DNA of 51,666 bases from Sulfurospirillum sp. UBA12182 (GCA_002742765.1 DLUF01000059.1:64125-115790); one strand, 5' to 3'. Counted from the first letter of the stretch, positions 40,982 to 50,952 are shown. Notes: generated from the sequence alone by a model not told the origin. Made by a program: numbers and translations.

Positions 40982-42306
40982 CAAAGACCTAAAGCAGCGA
41001 GTTTTTTATCTCTATACCAAAGGATAAACCACGCTGAGAGCCAGATAAAAGCACCGATACTTATCCAGTAAAACAGCAGAGGCATTTGAAAGTAACTTAA
41101 GATGCTAAAGACTAAAACAGGGATAATCAGTTGGCGAAAAAGACTTAGATATATCAAAAGGGCAGGTTGTTTGATGCCTTGAAGTAAAGCGATATTGATA
41201 AAAACTAGCATATAAGCATAAAGGCTTAAAGCTCCTACATAAAGATAAGGAATCCCCGCTTTTATAACCTCTTGCTCGTTTGTAAATATCCCCAAAAGTT
41301 CTTTTGAAAACGCAAAAAGAAAAACTAATCCGATAACCCAAATATAAAATCCTATTTTTTGAGCGCTCATAACACACTCTTTGACTCTTTCATATTTTTT
41401 TGCACCATTGTTCTGTGAGACGATAGCAAGGACGGCAACATTGAGTCCGATACTAGGCAAAAGAGCGATTTGTTCTATCCTGATAGCTACACCATAAGCG
41501 GCAACAACATCTTTGCCAAAAGGGGCTATATAATAAGTGATGATAAACATTCCAAGTGCCATCAAAACCATATTTGTTGTGGCTGGAAGTCCTTGTTTTA
41601 GAAACGAGTAGATGATGTTTATATCAAATACAAATTTTGGCATATCTTCCAAAAGGTGAGTTTGAAAGAGCCGATAAAAGAGATAAAACATCCCAAAAGC
41701 TTCGATGATGATAGTTGCAAGTGCGATTCCACTTACCCCCATAGGAGCTAATCCAAAACCACCCTTTATGAACCAATAATCTAAAACAATATTGAGTACA
41801 AAGCCACATACAAGGAAGTTTCGAAAAGATTTGGTATCTCCAATAGCATTTAAAAGCGCATTTGTAAACATTACTCCAACAAAAAAACATGCTCCTAAGA
41901 TAACTACACTTATATATGAGTAGGCTTCTTCAAAATAAGCCTCTTGTGCCCCTAAGACTTTCAGCAAAAAAGGAGCACTAGCTAAAGCTATAAGGGTGAT
42001 AAAAATCGCTAAGAAAAAGGCAAATATATAGGCATGGTAGATGAGTTGCTTTGTCCCTTTTGTATCCTCTTGCCCTAAAGCATTTCCTACAAGCGCACTA
42101 ACGCCTTGACTCATCCCACCACTAAGAGCGATAACGATAAAAAAGATAGAAAAAGAGAGTGACAAAGAAGCGAGTGCTTGGGTTGAAATCTCTCCTGCAA
42201 AAAATGTATCGGTTACATTGAACATCGTATGAAAAAAATAACCGATACTAGAAGGGATGGCAAGTGTTTTTATATGTCCTATTATAAGACCTTTTGTTAA
42301 ATCCAA
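40981..42306 (-). CDS. MATE family efflux transporter
   Basis: 441 residues with 12 spans. MATE features are visible: FNVTDTFFAGEISTQALASLSLSF near residue 29, GGMSQGVSALVGNALGQED near 60, and the second-half repeat GLPATTNMVLMALG near 232. It exports drugs or cationic metabolites using Na+ or H+. It lies between ychF and mnmD on the minus strand, with a TACATGTAA motif in the 25-nt gap before its start. Confidence 0.88.
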   Translation of the reverse strand: MDLTKGLIIGHIKTLAIPSSIGYFFHTMFNVTDTFFAGEISTQALASLSLSFSIFFIVIALSGGMSQGVSALVGNALGQEDTKGTKQLIYHAYIFAFFLAIFITLIALASAPFLLKVLGAQEAYFEEAYSYISVVILGACFFVGVMFTNALLNAIGDTKSFRNFLVCGFVLNIVLDYWFIKGGFGLAPMGVSGIALATIIIEAFGMFYLFYRLFQTHLLEDMPKFVFDINIIYSFLKQGLPATTNMVLMALGMFIITYYIAPFGKDVVAAYGVAIRIEQIALLPSIGLNVAVLAIVSQNNGAKKYERVKECVMSAQKIGFYIWVIGLVFLFAFSKELLGIFTNEQEVIKAGIPYLYVGALSLYAYMLVFINIALLQGIKQPALLIYLSLFRQLIIPVLVFSILSYFQMPLLFYWISIGAFIWLSAWFILWYRDKKLAALGL

Positions 42307-42331
42307 CTTTTACCACCTGTACATGTAAAGC

Positions 42332-43432
42332 TTATACATTAAATCTAAAATGCATTACATCGCCATCTGCTACAACGTAATCTTTCCCCTCAAGACGCAT
42401 TTTACCAGCTTCTTTTGACTTTGTTTCACCGCCACAAGCGATATAATCTTCATAAGCGATAACTTCAGCACGGATGAAGCCTTTTTCAAAATCATTGTGG
42501 ATAACAGAAGCCGCTTTTGGTGCTTTCCAACCTTTGTGGATTGTCCAAGCACGCACCTCTTTGACCCCTGCTGTAAAGTAACTGATAAGACCTAGCTTAT
42601 CGAAGGCAAGGCGGATGATTTTATGAAGACCTGATTCACTAACGCCAAGTTCAGATAAAAACTCATTTGCTTCCTCATCACTAAGCCCTACAAGCTCTTC
42701 TTCTATCTTGGCGCAAAGCATGATAACTTCGGCACCAACATTTTGAGCATGTTCTTTGACCGCTTTAACATACTCATTTTCCTCTGTTAAGCTCTCTTCA
42801 TCTACATTTGCACCATAAATGATCTCTTTGTTAGATAAAAAGCGTAACTCTTTGTCCAATGCTTCAAAGATAGGGTCATCTTTTTTTGTAAAAGTGCTTA
42901 CTGGTTTTAACTCATCAAGATGGGCTTTAAGTTCACTTGCCAAATCAAGCGCACCTTTGGCACTCTTGTCTGCTTTAGCAGTTCTTGTAAGTTTATCTAG
43001 TTTTTTCTCAAGTTGTTGGATATCTGCAAAGATGAGTTCACTCTCTATAATTTCAATGTCTCTTAAAGGATTGATACTTCCTTCAACGTGAGTGATATTT
43101 TCATCTTCAAAACAACGAACCATATGTAAGATAACCTCTACTTCTCTGATGTTTGAGAGAAACTGGTTTCCTAGCCCTTCACCCTTGCTAGCTCCTTTGA
43201 CAAGTCCTGCTATGTCAACAAAGTCTATCGTTGAGTGCTGGATACGTTCAGGATTTACTATCTTTGCTAGTTCTGCTAATCTCTTATCAGGAACTGGCAC
43301 GATAGCTTTATTTGGCTCAATTGTACAAAAAGGGTAATTTGCACTCTCCGCATTTTGTGCTTTTGTCAACGCATTAAACGTTGTTGATTTTCCTATATTT
43401 GGTAATCCGACTATTCCTACACCAAGTCCCAT
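42332..43432 (-). CDS. ychF: Ribosome-associated ATPase YchF
   Basis: 366 residues, standard for YchF/OLA1. P-loop GLPNIGKST (about 9-17), DIAGLVKGASKGEGLGNQF (about 73-91) and the TGS domain at the C-terminus (ACGGETKSKEAGKMRLEGKDYVVADGDVMHFRFNV end) are present. It binds ATP better than GTP and interacts with ribosomes, with roles in stress response. It follows pepA after a 29-nt gap. Confidence 0.95.
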   Translation of the reverse strand: MGLGVGIVGLPNIGKSTTFNALTKAQNAESANYPFCTIEPNKAIVPVPDKRLAELAKIVNPERIQHSTIDFVDIAGLVKGASKGEGLGNQFLSNIREVEVILHMVRCFEDENITHVEGSINPLRDIEIIESELIFADIQQLEKKLDKLTRTAKADKSAKGALDLASELKAHLDELKPVSTFTKKDDPIFEALDKELRFLSNKEIIYGANVDEESLTEENEYVKAVKEHAQNVGAEVIMLCAKIEEELVGLSDEEANEFLSELGVSESGLHKIIRLAFDKLGLISYFTAGVKEVRAWTIHKGWKAPKAASVIHNDFEKGFIRAEVIAYEDYIACGGETKSKEAGKMRLEGKDYVVADGDVMHFRFNV

Positions 43433-43461
43433 TATCTTCCTTTATTATTTTTCTATTTATA

Positions 43462-44931
43462 TTACTTTTCGCAATTTTGTTCGTTTTTGCTCTGCTCGAT
43501 AAGCCAGTAAAGATTCATCCTTACTCCAGCGCCAGTGCCACCACATTGGTTATATCCCCAATCTTTCTCTACATAAGCAGGACCAGCGATATCAAGATGA
43601 AGCCACTTGTCTTTGTACTCATCTTCGATAAAGTTTGAGAGGAAAAGTCCAGCAGTGATAGCCCCACCATAGCGTGAACTTGAGATGTTACTCATATCTG
43701 CAATGGAGCTTTTAAGAAGCTTTTTGAGGTAGCGGTTAAAAGGTAAGATACCAGTTAATTCACCACTTTTTTTAGAAGTTACATGTAACTCATTTTTAAG
43801 GCTCTCAGAGTGTCCCATGATACCTGTTGTATACTCTCCAAGTGCTACCACACAAGCTCCTGTAAGTGTTGCCATGTCTATAAGTAAATCTGGTTTTTGC
43901 TCTTGTGCATAACAAAGACAATCAGCAAGCACTAAACGTCCTTCAGCATCAGTATTTCTTACTTCTATGGTTTTGCCATTTTTCGCGACAAGTACATCAT
44001 CAGGTTTGTAAGCTTCTGGTCCTATTGCATTTTCAGTTGCTCCTACGATAGCGTGGATTTCATATGGTAGTTGAAGTTTAGCAGCTCCTTGTAAAATAGC
44101 TAGTACTGCTGCTGCCCCACTCATATCGGCTTTCATACTCACCATATAATCACCTGGTTTGAGGCTAAGTCCACCTGTATCGTATGTGAGACCTTTGCCC
44201 ACATAAACTACTCTTTTTGTAGCATTTTTTGGTTTATAGCTTACATGTAAAAGACGAGGAGGGATATGACTAGCTCTGTTTACTGCCAAAAATGCTCCCA
44301 TGCCTTGTTCTTCTAAAAACTCTTTTCCATAAGCTTTACATGTAACATTTTCTATAGACTCTAAAGACTTTGCAACTTCTTCAAGTTTCAAAGAGTTCAT
44401 CTCAAAAGGTATGGTGTTAACTAAGTCTTTAGCAAAGTTTGTTGATTCTGCTATGATAGTACCAACACTGATGGCTTTTGTTGCCGTTTCCATAGAAACA
44501 CCTACACCATTGTAATCATCAGTACAAATAGTGATAGACTCAAGTGAAGTTGGTTCTTTTTTACTTTTATAAAGTTCAAAACTATAATCAGCTAAACCAA
44601 AAGCCTCAGCCATCGCTTTTATATTTGTTCCTGGACACTCATGAGAGTAAGTTCCGATTTTAAGAGTTTTAGCTTTTGTCTTTTTTGTCTGTGTTAAGGC
44701 TTTTGCGCAAGCCAATCTGATTTCATCAGGTTCTAAGTTCTCGCAACCAACATAAATCGTTTTTTTATGTGGCAGTAAAAGAGCCTCTTCACTCTCACCT
44801 TTAAAACCTAAAAATTCTAATTCTTCTTTATCCTCAACCCATTTATGCTCAAAGTTTTTATCGACAACAAAAACAACTTTGATGTCCGCTTCTACTTCAT
44901 GGAGAAGTTTATTTGATATCTCTATTTTCAT
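43462..44931 (-). CDS. pepA: Leucyl aminopeptidase (M17)
   Basis: 489 residues. The C-terminal catalytic half has the M17 signature NTDAEGRLVLAD (about 327-338), VGKGLTYDTGGLSLKP (about 248-263) and KADMSGAAAVLA (about 268-279), which bind the two metal ions. It removes N-terminal residues from peptides in the cytoplasm. Its start lies 23 nt inside the upstream dedA gene, an overlap that suggests coupling. Confidence 0.95.
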   Translation of the reverse strand: MKIEISNKLLHEVEADIKVVFVVDKNFEHKWVEDKEELEFLGFKGESEEALLLPHKKTIYVGCENLEPDEIRLACAKALTQTKKTKAKTLKIGTYSHECPGTNIKAMAEAFGLADYSFELYKSKKEPTSLESITICTDDYNGVGVSMETATKAISVGTIIAESTNFAKDLVNTIPFEMNSLKLEEVAKSLESIENVTCKAYGKEFLEEQGMGAFLAVNRASHIPPRLLHVSYKPKNATKRVVYVGKGLTYDTGGLSLKPGDYMVSMKADMSGAAAVLAILQGAAKLQLPYEIHAIVGATENAIGPEAYKPDDVLVAKNGKTIEVRNTDAEGRLVLADCLCYAQEQKPDLLIDMATLTGACVVALGEYTTGIMGHSESLKNELHVTSKKSGELTGILPFNRYLKKLLKSSIADMSNISSSRYGGAITAGLFLSNFIEDEYKDKWLHLDIAGPAYVEKDWGYNQCGGTGAGVRMNLYWLIEQSKNEQNCEK

Positions 44932-45517
44932 GTTCTCTCGCTTTCTTTTTTATTAGTATATTTTGTTCAATTTTATAAAAGGCATACCAGATACTCGCTA
45001 AAAAAGCTCCTATGATAGGCACTGCAAAGTACCAATGCTCATGAGCATAATTTAGTAGTAAAAGGATTTTATCTCCTAGGATATAAGCAGGCATGATAGT
45101 AACAGCTGCCCATATCCAAGCACTAATGAGATTTATAAAGGCAAATTTTTTGGCACTATACCTAGTAATCCCTATGGACATAGGTATAACTGTTCGCAGA
45201 CCGTACATGTAACGCTGGATAAAAATTATAGGCCAGCCATGGCGTTTAAGTAGTATATGAGCTATCGCAAATTTTCTTCTTTGACTTCTAAGCTTTTTTG
45301 AGATGTATTTCTTGTTATAACGACCTATATAAAAATAGATTTGATCGCCAACAAATCCACCAAGACCAGCGATAAAAATCGCCATAGGATACCACATGTC
45401 GCCAGTGTGTGAGAGAAGACCACCCATGATGAGTCCCATCTCCCCTTCTAAAATACTCCATAAAAAAAGAATTACATAACCGTATTCTTTGATTAATTCT
45501 ATAAATAATTCGCTCAC
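44909..45517 (-). CDS. DedA family membrane protein
   Basis: 202 residues with four to five spans and DedA/SNARE-associated domain features: EGEMGLIMGGLLSH near 23, GLGGFVGDQIYFYIGRY near 50, RYMYGLRTVIPMSIGITRY near 101 (the conserved arginines). DedA proteins recycle lipid carriers such as undecaprenyl phosphate or flip phospholipids. It is cotranscribed with trpB and pepA. Confidence 0.9.
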   Translation of the reverse strand: MSELFIELIKEYGYVILFLWSILEGEMGLIMGGLLSHTGDMWYPMAIFIAGLGGFVGDQIYFYIGRYNKKYISKKLRSQRRKFAIAHILLKRHGWPIIFIQRYMYGLRTVIPMSIGITRYSAKKFAFINLISAWIWAAVTIMPAYILGDKILLLLNYAHEHWYFAVPIIGAFLASIWYAFYKIEQNILIKKKAREHENRDIK

Positions 45518-45529
45518 GCTCTATCCTAA

Positions 45530-46735
45530 TTAATCAAATGATAGTAATTCTTTAGCTTGAATCATATCCTTATCACCACGTCCTGAGAGGGTTATGACAA
45601 TAAGAGAGTTTTCTAGCTCCTCTTTTTTCATTTTTTTAAGATATGCAACAGCATGAGCACTTTCAAATGCAGGAATCAATCCCTCTTTTTGGCTTAACCA
45701 TACAAAAGCATCAAGAGCTTCTTGATCGGTTATATTTTCGTATCTTGCCTCACCTAAATCTTTTAAATAGGCATGTTCAGGTCCAATCCCTGGATAATCA
45801 AGTCCAGCTGAGATAGAGTGGGCCTCTAAAATCTGACCATCTTCATCTTGTAAAAGGTAGCTCATTTGACCATGTAAGATACCAGGGCTTCCTTTGAGTA
45901 GACTAGCTCCATGCTTGTCAGTATCAACTCCCAGTCCACCAGCTTCTATACCGATACAAGTTACTCCAGCCTCTTCTAAAAAGTGACTAAAAGTTCCTAT
46001 GGCATTACTACCCCCACCAATGCAAGCTAAAACATAATCAGGAAGTCTTCCCTCTTTTGCAAGAATTTGAGCTTTTGCTTCATATCCGATAATCGCTTGA
46101 AAATCTCTTACCATCATCGGATAAGGATGAGGACCAGCAACTGTTCCTATGATATAAAAGGTATCTCTAGCATTAGTAACCCAGTATCGGATTGCTTCAT
46201 TCATCGCATCTTTGAGTGTTCTTGAACCACTTTTTACAGCATGTACTTTTGCTCCAAGAAGTTTCATGCGAAAAACATTTAATTCTTGCCTTGCAACGTC
46301 TTTTTCACCCATAAAAACTTCACATTCCAAACCAAGTAATGCAGCGATAGTAGCCGTTGCAACACCATGTTGTCCTGCCCCAGTTTCGGCTATGACTTTT
46401 TTCTTTCCCATGCGTTTTGCGATTAAGCCTTGCACGATAGTGTTGTTAACTTTATGCGCACCCGTGTGGTTTAAATCTTCTCTTTTAAAGTAGATTTTTG
46501 CACCAAGTTCTTCAGAGATATTTTTTGCATGGTATAAAGCTGAAGGTCTGCCTACATAATCTTTCAAATAGCCATCAACCTCACTCCAAAACTCTTCATC
46601 AAAGCGAATAGTTTTATAAAAAGCATCTAATTCTAAAAGAATAGGCATCAAAGTTTCAGGGACATATCGTCCTCCGAAGATTCCAAAGTGTCCAAGTTCA
46701 TCTGGGTCAAATTTTGAAGGTTTTGGGATATACAT
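45530..46735 (-). CDS. trpB: Tryptophan synthase beta chain
   Basis: 401 residues from ATG 46735. It starts with [14 protein letters not shown], binds PLP at the Lys of [10 protein letters not shown] (about residues 83-92) and has [10 protein letters not shown] (about 230-239) and SGRGDKD near the end, all as in TrpB. It joins indole and serine; no trpA or other trp gene is nearby, and it sits in a mixed housekeeping operon between apt and dedA. It could be a stand-alone copy used for indole salvage, or the sole TrpB of a genome with scattered trp genes. Confidence 0.93.
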   Translation of the reverse strand: MYIPKPSKFDPDELGHFGIFGGRYVPETLMPILLELDAFYKTIRFDEEFWSEVDGYLKDYVGRPSALYHAKNISEELGAKIYFKREDLNHTGAHKVNNTIVQGLIAKRMGKKKVIAETGAGQHGVATATIAALLGLECEVFMGEKDVARQELNVFRMKLLGAKVHAVKSGSRTLKDAMNEAIRYWVTNARDTFYIIGTVAGPHPYPMMVRDFQAIIGYEAKAQILAKEGRLPDYVLACIGGGSNAIGTFSHFLEEAGVTCIGIEAGGLGVDTDKHGASLLKGSPGILHGQMSYLLQDEDGQILEAHSISAGLDYPGIGPEHAYLKDLGEARYENITDQEALDAFVWLSQKEGLIPAFESAHAVAYLKKMKKEELENSLIVITLSGRGDKDMIQAKELLSFD

Positions 46736-47289
46736 CAATCAATCTCCAAAACAGAGTAGACATTTGTATGTTTTTTGACCTGTTCATCACCTTGTAAAAA
46801 AGTGAGATTTAAAAGAAAACAGGCTTCAAAACAGTTTACACCAACTTTTTTCAAAAGAGTTACCGCAGCGGTTGCAGTTCCTCCAGTTGCTATCAAATCA
46901 TCAATCAAAAGTACTTTAGGTATCTCTTGTTTGCTTTTGAAAGCATCAATATGGATTTCAATCTCATCTACACCATACTCTAAAGAGTATTTTTCACTGA
47001 TAGTTGTATAAGGTAGTTTTCCTGGTTTTCTAATAGGAACAAATCCACAACCAAGTTTTGTCGCAAGTGCTGCTCCAAAGATAAAGCCTCTACTCTCAAT
47101 GCCAGCAACAAAATCAATTTTTTCATCTTCATATCTAGTTTTTAAATGATCCATTAAAAATCCAAAAGCTTTTTCATCATTTAAAAGCGTTGTAATGTCT
47201 TTAAAAACAATTCCTGGTTTTGGAAAATCTTTAACATCCCGGATTGTTTTAAGAAGATACTCTTTATCTGTTTGGTTTAACACTTTCAT
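46735..47289 (-). CDS. apt: Adenine phosphoribosyltransferase
   Basis: 184 residues with [14 protein letters not shown] near 29, [18 protein letters not shown] near 64 and the PRPP loop [18 protein letters not shown] near 126. It converts adenine and PRPP to AMP. Its stop overlaps the trpB start by one base (TGATG), so the two are coupled. Confidence 0.95.
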   Translation of the reverse strand: MKVLNQTDKEYLLKTIRDVKDFPKPGIVFKDITTLLNDEKAFGFLMDHLKTRYEDEKIDFVAGIESRGFIFGAALATKLGCGFVPIRKPGKLPYTTISEKYSLEYGVDEIEIHIDAFKSKQEIPKVLLIDDLIATGGTATAAVTLLKKVGVNCFEACFLLNLTFLQGDEQVKKHTNVYSVLEID

Positions 47290-47300
47290 AAAATAATTCC

Positions 47301-47384
47301 TTATTTAAATATTTTAAATTTTAGATACACAATGAATGAGAGAAAAAGAGCGAAACTAAGATAAGAGATAGTTTCAACACCCAT
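47301..47384 (-). CDS. Candidate 27-residue small membrane protein
   Basis: ATG 47384 overlaps the stop of the preceding gene (TAATG) and opens 27 codons ending in TAA at 47301-47303. The product ([20 protein letters not shown] plus a basic tail LKFKIFK) is a single hydrophobic helix with a positive end, the usual layout of small inner-membrane proteins. The stop-start overlap with a coiled-coil membrane protein suggests they act together. Its reality rests on the overlap and composition only. Confidence 0.45.
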   Translation of the reverse strand: MGVETISYLSFALFLSFIVYLKFKIFK

Positions 47385-47716
47385 TATAAAAGTGCCTCTA
47401 TCTTACCTTCTAACTCTTTGATATGTTGTCGTAATTTATCACTTTCCATTCTGTACTGAGAGTTTCTTGTTCTAAGTGATTTGAGGTCATTTTTTACTTT
47501 TGTTAACTCATCACTTAAGATATCTATGTTGCCTAAAGAGCGTTGTAGTTGTATTTGGTATTTTCTTATCACAACTTCAGCATCGCCAAGAGTATTTTTG
47601 ACAATCACACTGCCTAGTTTTTCTTTTCGAAGTAGTGTTTTATAGTAAAAAACCATAATTAACAGATAAATACACAAAGAAGCAAGTACGGTTGTAATTA
47701 TCCACTCATTAAACAT
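47384..47716 (-). CDS. Small single-span coiled-coil protein of unknown function
   Basis: 110 residues: one membrane span (about 6-26), then a long coiled coil with charged heptads to the end. The architecture resembles FtsL/FtsB- or YceG-associated small membrane proteins but no family is recognised. It follows rpiB directly (1-nt gap) and is coupled to the 27-residue ORF. Confidence 0.65.
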   Translation of the reverse strand: MFNEWIITTVLASLCIYLLIMVFYYKTLLRKEKLGSVIVKNTLGDAEVVIRKYQIQLQRSLGNIDILSDELTKVKNDLKSLRTRNSQYRMESDKLRQHIKELEGKIEALL

Positions 47717-47717
47717 T

Positions 47718-48146
47718 TTAAATCTCGATTTTTTCTACTCTTTGAGCGTGTCTTCCACCTTCAAAGCTTCCAGCACACCACGCATCTATGATAGAGCTGG
47801 CAACTCCAAGTCCTACTATACGTTCGCCAAAACAAAGAACATTTGCGTCATTATGCGCTCTTGCCATAGCTGCTGTATAAGCGTCATGACAGAGTGCTGC
47901 ACGGATACCTTTGTGTTTGTTTGCTGCCAAACTCATCCCAATCCCAGAGCCACAGATAAGTACCCCTTGTGTTCCCTCATTTGCCAAAACTTCTAAGCAG
48001 AGTTTATGAGCGAAATCAGGATAATCTACCCTATCATCACTACTAGGTCCAAGGTCTATAACTTCATTCCCTTTATCTTCTAGCATTTTGATGATTTGAG
48101 GTTTTATCGCCACCCCTGCATGGTCTGTTGCTATAAAAAATTTCAC
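47718..48146 (-). CDS. rpiB: Ribose-5-phosphate isomerase B
   Basis: 142 residues with DHAGVAIKPQIIKMLEDKG near 8, GVLICGSGIGMSLAANKHKG near 60 (catalytic Cys in ICGSGIG) and AMARAHNDANVLCFGERIVG near 90. It interconverts ribose-5-phosphate and ribulose-5-phosphate. A promoter-like TATAAT is at 48173-48178 (minus strand), and TTACATGTAA (48156-48165) lies between it and the AAGGA ribosome site. Confidence 0.95.
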   Translation of the reverse strand: MKFFIATDHAGVAIKPQIIKMLEDKGNEVIDLGPSSDDRVDYPDFAHKLCLEVLANEGTQGVLICGSGIGMSLAANKHKGIRAALCHDAYTAAMARAHNDANVLCFGERIVGLGVASSIIDAWCAGSFEGGRHAQRVEKIEI

Positions 48147-48155
48147 GAAAATCCT

Positions 48156-48178
48156 TTACATGTAATCGTTTGATTATA
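48156..48178 (-). promoter_or_regulatory. Putative promoter and TTACATGTAA palindrome upstream of rpiB
   Basis: TATAAT (48173-48178) precedes the palindrome TTACATGTAA (48156-48165), which would lie at or just after the transcription start, ahead of AAGGA and the ATG at 48146. No clear -35 element is seen. Confidence 0.4.
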
Positions 48179-48213
48179 CCATAAGGATTATTATAAAAGC
48201 ATAATAGAGTAGT

Positions 48214-48867
48214 TTAGGGCAGCAATATTTTTATAAGACTTGCGATTGGTGCAAAAAAGTAAGAAGATAGTGGTGTTGCGATAAGTAAGATAAGAATTAC
48301 CATGCCATATCTTTGGATTGCGTTATAAAATCTGACAATCCCTTCCCATCTGTTCCAACTTGCAAAATAACTCAATGCGTGAGAGCCATCAAGTGGGGGA
48401 ATTGGATAGAGGTTGAAGATACCTAAAACAACATTATAAATGAGTGTTTGAAAAACAAAATAGACTAAAAAAAGCTCAAACATTGAACTTATAGCTTCAA
48501 AGTTGACATATCTTAAGATAGTTGAAGCGATGAGTGCTAGGGTAAAGTTGTAATATATCCCAGCCAAAGAGACATTAATCGCCCCTTTATATCCACCATT
48601 GCGCATCACTTCTCTTACATAGATAGGCACTGGTTTTGCCCAGCCAAACATAAAAGAAGCTCCACTTAGATAAAGAATAGCAGGCACTAAGATAGTTCCT
48701 ATGGGGTCTACATGTACAAGCGGATTTATACTTAAACGACCAGCATTTTTTGCTGTATAATCTCCGTATCTATAAGCCATTAGCCCATGCATAATCTCAT
48801 GCCCAATGATAGCAACCATGAGTGCTAATATGGTTGCTATAAGCTCGATTGTTTTTTTATCTTCCAT
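48214..48867 (-). CDS. Site-2 protease-like M50 family membrane protein
   Basis: 217 residues, about five spans. The zinc motif HEIMHGLMAYRYGD (about 23-36) is HExxH, and NLYPIPPLDGSHAL (about 155-168) is the NPDG-like third-ligand region. It is of the compact S2P type, without PDZ or CBS domains. It presumably cleaves membrane-bound substrates; the target is unknown. It overlaps the 3' end of lepB by 11 nt. Confidence 0.88.
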   Translation of the reverse strand: MEDKKTIELIATILALMVAIIGHEIMHGLMAYRYGDYTAKNAGRLSINPLVHVDPIGTILVPAILYLSGASFMFGWAKPVPIYVREVMRNGGYKGAINVSLAGIYYNFTLALIASTILRYVNFEAISSMFELFLVYFVFQTLIYNVVLGIFNLYPIPPLDGSHALSYFASWNRWEGIVRFYNAIQRYGMVILILLIATPLSSYFFAPIASLIKILLP

Positions 48868-49690
48868 CTAAAAATTCAGTACTATTTTCTATGGTATCTA
48901 TAAATCTTCCTATACGGTTCCATCTAACTTTATAATCCTCATCCCAAGAAAAATAGACAAACCAAGGTTGTCCTACAATGAGTGAGTAAGGAACACTTCC
49001 CCAAAATCTACTATCGTTTGAGTGATCACGGTTGTCCCCTATCATGTAAAACTCATTTTCAGGTACTTTGACATAAAAAGCGTTAAAATCGGAATTCATA
49101 CTTTTAGGAAGCTCTTCTATGATAGCTGGTTTCATATCAAGTTCTCCAGCTGCTAAAAACATACGCATTTGAGCAAAAAGATCTACGTCTTGGTCGTATT
49201 GAATGCCTTTGAATTTATCTTCAAAAGGATTAAGAACCCAAAGTTTTCCGCCTAATGTATGTAACTTCTCTTTAGGAAAGTTTTCTTTCATATACGCATC
49301 ACCTTCATGAAAGCGTAGGTACAAATGTTTGTCTTGATAGATAATCTCATCACCGCCAAGAGCTAAACATCTTTTGACATAATGTACTTTAGGCTCTTTT
49401 GGATATCTAAAAACAACGATATCTCCACGTTTTGGTTTCTCACCATCTATCAAATGCCCATTGCCTTTAAAATCTGGCAATACAGGAACTTCTATCCATG
49501 GCAGATGAGGAGTAGGGATACCATAAGAGAATTTTTTAACAAAAAGATGATCACCTATAAGAAGTGTTTTTTTCATACTTCCACTAGGAATTACAAAAGC
49601 TTGAGCTACAAAGAAGATAACTAAAAGAACTATGACGATAGTTCCCGTCCAGGAGTTAGAAAAATTGATAAGTTTTTTTAGCATTAACAT
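48857..49690 (-). CDS. lepB: Signal peptidase I
   Basis: 277 residues with one N-terminal span. The catalytic Ser is in VIPSGSMKKTLLIGDHLFV (about 32-50), the catalytic Lys in KVHYVKRCLALGGDE (about 100-114) and the GDNRDHSNDSRFWGSVP box is near 219. It removes Sec signal peptides at the outer face of the inner membrane. ATG 49690 overlaps the folD stop; AAAGG lies upstream. Confidence 0.93.
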   Translation of the reverse strand: MLMLKKLINFSNSWTGTIVIVLLVIFFVAQAFVIPSGSMKKTLLIGDHLFVKKFSYGIPTPHLPWIEVPVLPDFKGNGHLIDGEKPKRGDIVVFRYPKEPKVHYVKRCLALGGDEIIYQDKHLYLRFHEGDAYMKENFPKEKLHTLGGKLWVLNPFEDKFKGIQYDQDVDLFAQMRMFLAAGELDMKPAIIEELPKSMNSDFNAFYVKVPENEFYMIGDNRDHSNDSRFWGSVPYSLIVGQPWFVYFSWDEDYKVRWNRIGRFIDTIENSTEFLDGR

Positions 49691-50535
49691 GAACCTTTAG
49701 CAAATTTTGCTGCTCTTACCGTGTTGTGAAGAAGCATAGCGATGGTCATAGGACCAACACCACCTGGCACTGGAGTTATGAAAGAAGCTTTTTTACTAAC
49801 TTCCTCAAAATCAACATCACCAGTAAGTTTTCCATTTTCTAAACGATTGATACCAACATCGATAACTACGGCGCCTTCTTTAACCATATCAGCAGTGATA
49901 AAGTTTGGACGACCGATACCTACAACAAGTAAATCAGCTCTTAGAGTATGTGCTTTTAAATCTTTTGTTTTAGAGTGCGTTATAGTCACAGTAGCCCCAG
50001 CATTTAACAAAAGATTCATCATAGGTTTTCCTACTATATTACTTCTGCCTACAACACAAGCATCTAAGCCCACAGGATTGATACCATACTCTTCTAAAAT
50101 CTTCATAACACCAAGTGGAGTACATGGAACAAAAGTTTCATTTCCAGTAACAAGCTTTCCAACATTGTACTCATGAAAACCGTCAACATCTTTTTGAGGG
50201 ATGATTGCTTCTAAAACTTTTGCGCTATCTATATGTTTTGGTAGAGGAAGTTGCACTAAAATGCCATGGATACTCTCATCTTCATTTAACTCTTTTATCG
50301 TCTCAAGAAGTTTTTCTTCACTAATGTCTTCATTCATAGTGATTTTTTTGGAGTAAATCCCAATCGCTTCACAAGCTTTTTCTTTAGAATTAACATATGT
50401 TTGACTTGCAGGGTCAAGTCCAACCAAGATAACAGCAAGACCTGGTGTTAAGCCTTTTTGTTTGAGAGTTTCTACTTCATTTTTAAGTTGTTGTTTGCTT
50501 TTATCAGATAGTGCTTTTCCATCTAAAATAGTCAT
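49684..50535 (-). CDS. folD: Bifunctional methylene-THF dehydrogenase/cyclohydrolase
   Basis: 283 residues with YVNSKEKACEAIGI (catalytic Lys near 54), GILVQLPLPKHID (near 93), GRSNIVGKPMMNLLLNAGATVT (NADP loop near 163) and PVPGGVGPMTIAMLLHNT (near 255). It supplies formyl-THF and methylene-THF. It is the first gene of the minus-strand run, divergent from a cytochrome c gene; TATAAT-like boxes for both directions lie in the 72-nt gap. Confidence 0.95.
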   Translation of the reverse strand: MTILDGKALSDKSKQQLKNEVETLKQKGLTPGLAVILVGLDPASQTYVNSKEKACEAIGIYSKKITMNEDISEEKLLETIKELNEDESIHGILVQLPLPKHIDSAKVLEAIIPQKDVDGFHEYNVGKLVTGNETFVPCTPLGVMKILEEYGINPVGLDACVVGRSNIVGKPMMNLLLNAGATVTITHSKTKDLKAHTLRADLLVVGIGRPNFITADMVKEGAVVIDVGINRLENGKLTGDVDFEEVSKKASFITPVPGGVGPMTIAMLLHNTVRAAKFAKGSC

Positions 50536-50607
50536 GTTTTATAACCCTTAAATATTTTTTTGGATATTATATCTTCTTTGTAATAATACTTAAGTTAAAG
50601 AGGAATG

Positions 50608-50940
50608 ATGAAGTTTTTTTTAGCTCTTTTTGTTTTAATGACCTCTATACTTGCTGAAGACTTTATCACGAAGATGGAGTATGCCAAAATGCTCTATTCA
50701 AACCCTAGAGGTATAGGATGCAACTTATGCCATGGAGAAAAAGGTGAGGGTATGGTCATAGCAAAGTATAAGCAAAAAGGACAGGTAAAGGAGTTAAAAG
50801 CTCCTGCTATAACAAAGCTTGATAAAAAGAAATTTGCTCAGGCTTTAGAGAAAAACGACTCCGTTATGCCGAGGTATTATCTGACACAAAATGAGATAGA
50901 GATACTCTATTTTTATGTAACAAGCGAAGTAAATAGATAA
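50608..50940 (+). CDS. Small monoheme cytochrome c
   Basis: 110 residues from ATG 50608 (AAGAGG 4 nt upstream; ATG 50605 is also possible). A signal peptide ending near SILAED is followed by one heme motif CNLCH (about 37-41) and a probable distal Met in SVMPRYYLT (about 85-93). It is a periplasmic electron carrier of unknown partner, and lies 12 nt before hemL, which makes cotranscription likely. Confidence 0.88.
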   Translation: MKFFLALFVLMTSILAEDFITKMEYAKMLYSNPRGIGCNLCHGEKGEGMVIAKYKQKGQVKELKAPAITKLDKKKFAQALEKNDSVMPRYYLTQNEIEILYFYVTSEVNR

Positions 50941-50952
50941 AAAGGAAAGAGA

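Noticed and set aside
46212-46493. Open frames opposite trpB and other genes that look long enough to be coding
   Set aside because: They lie antisense to well-conserved genes, have no ribosome sites and show low-complexity Ser/Phe/Lys composition.
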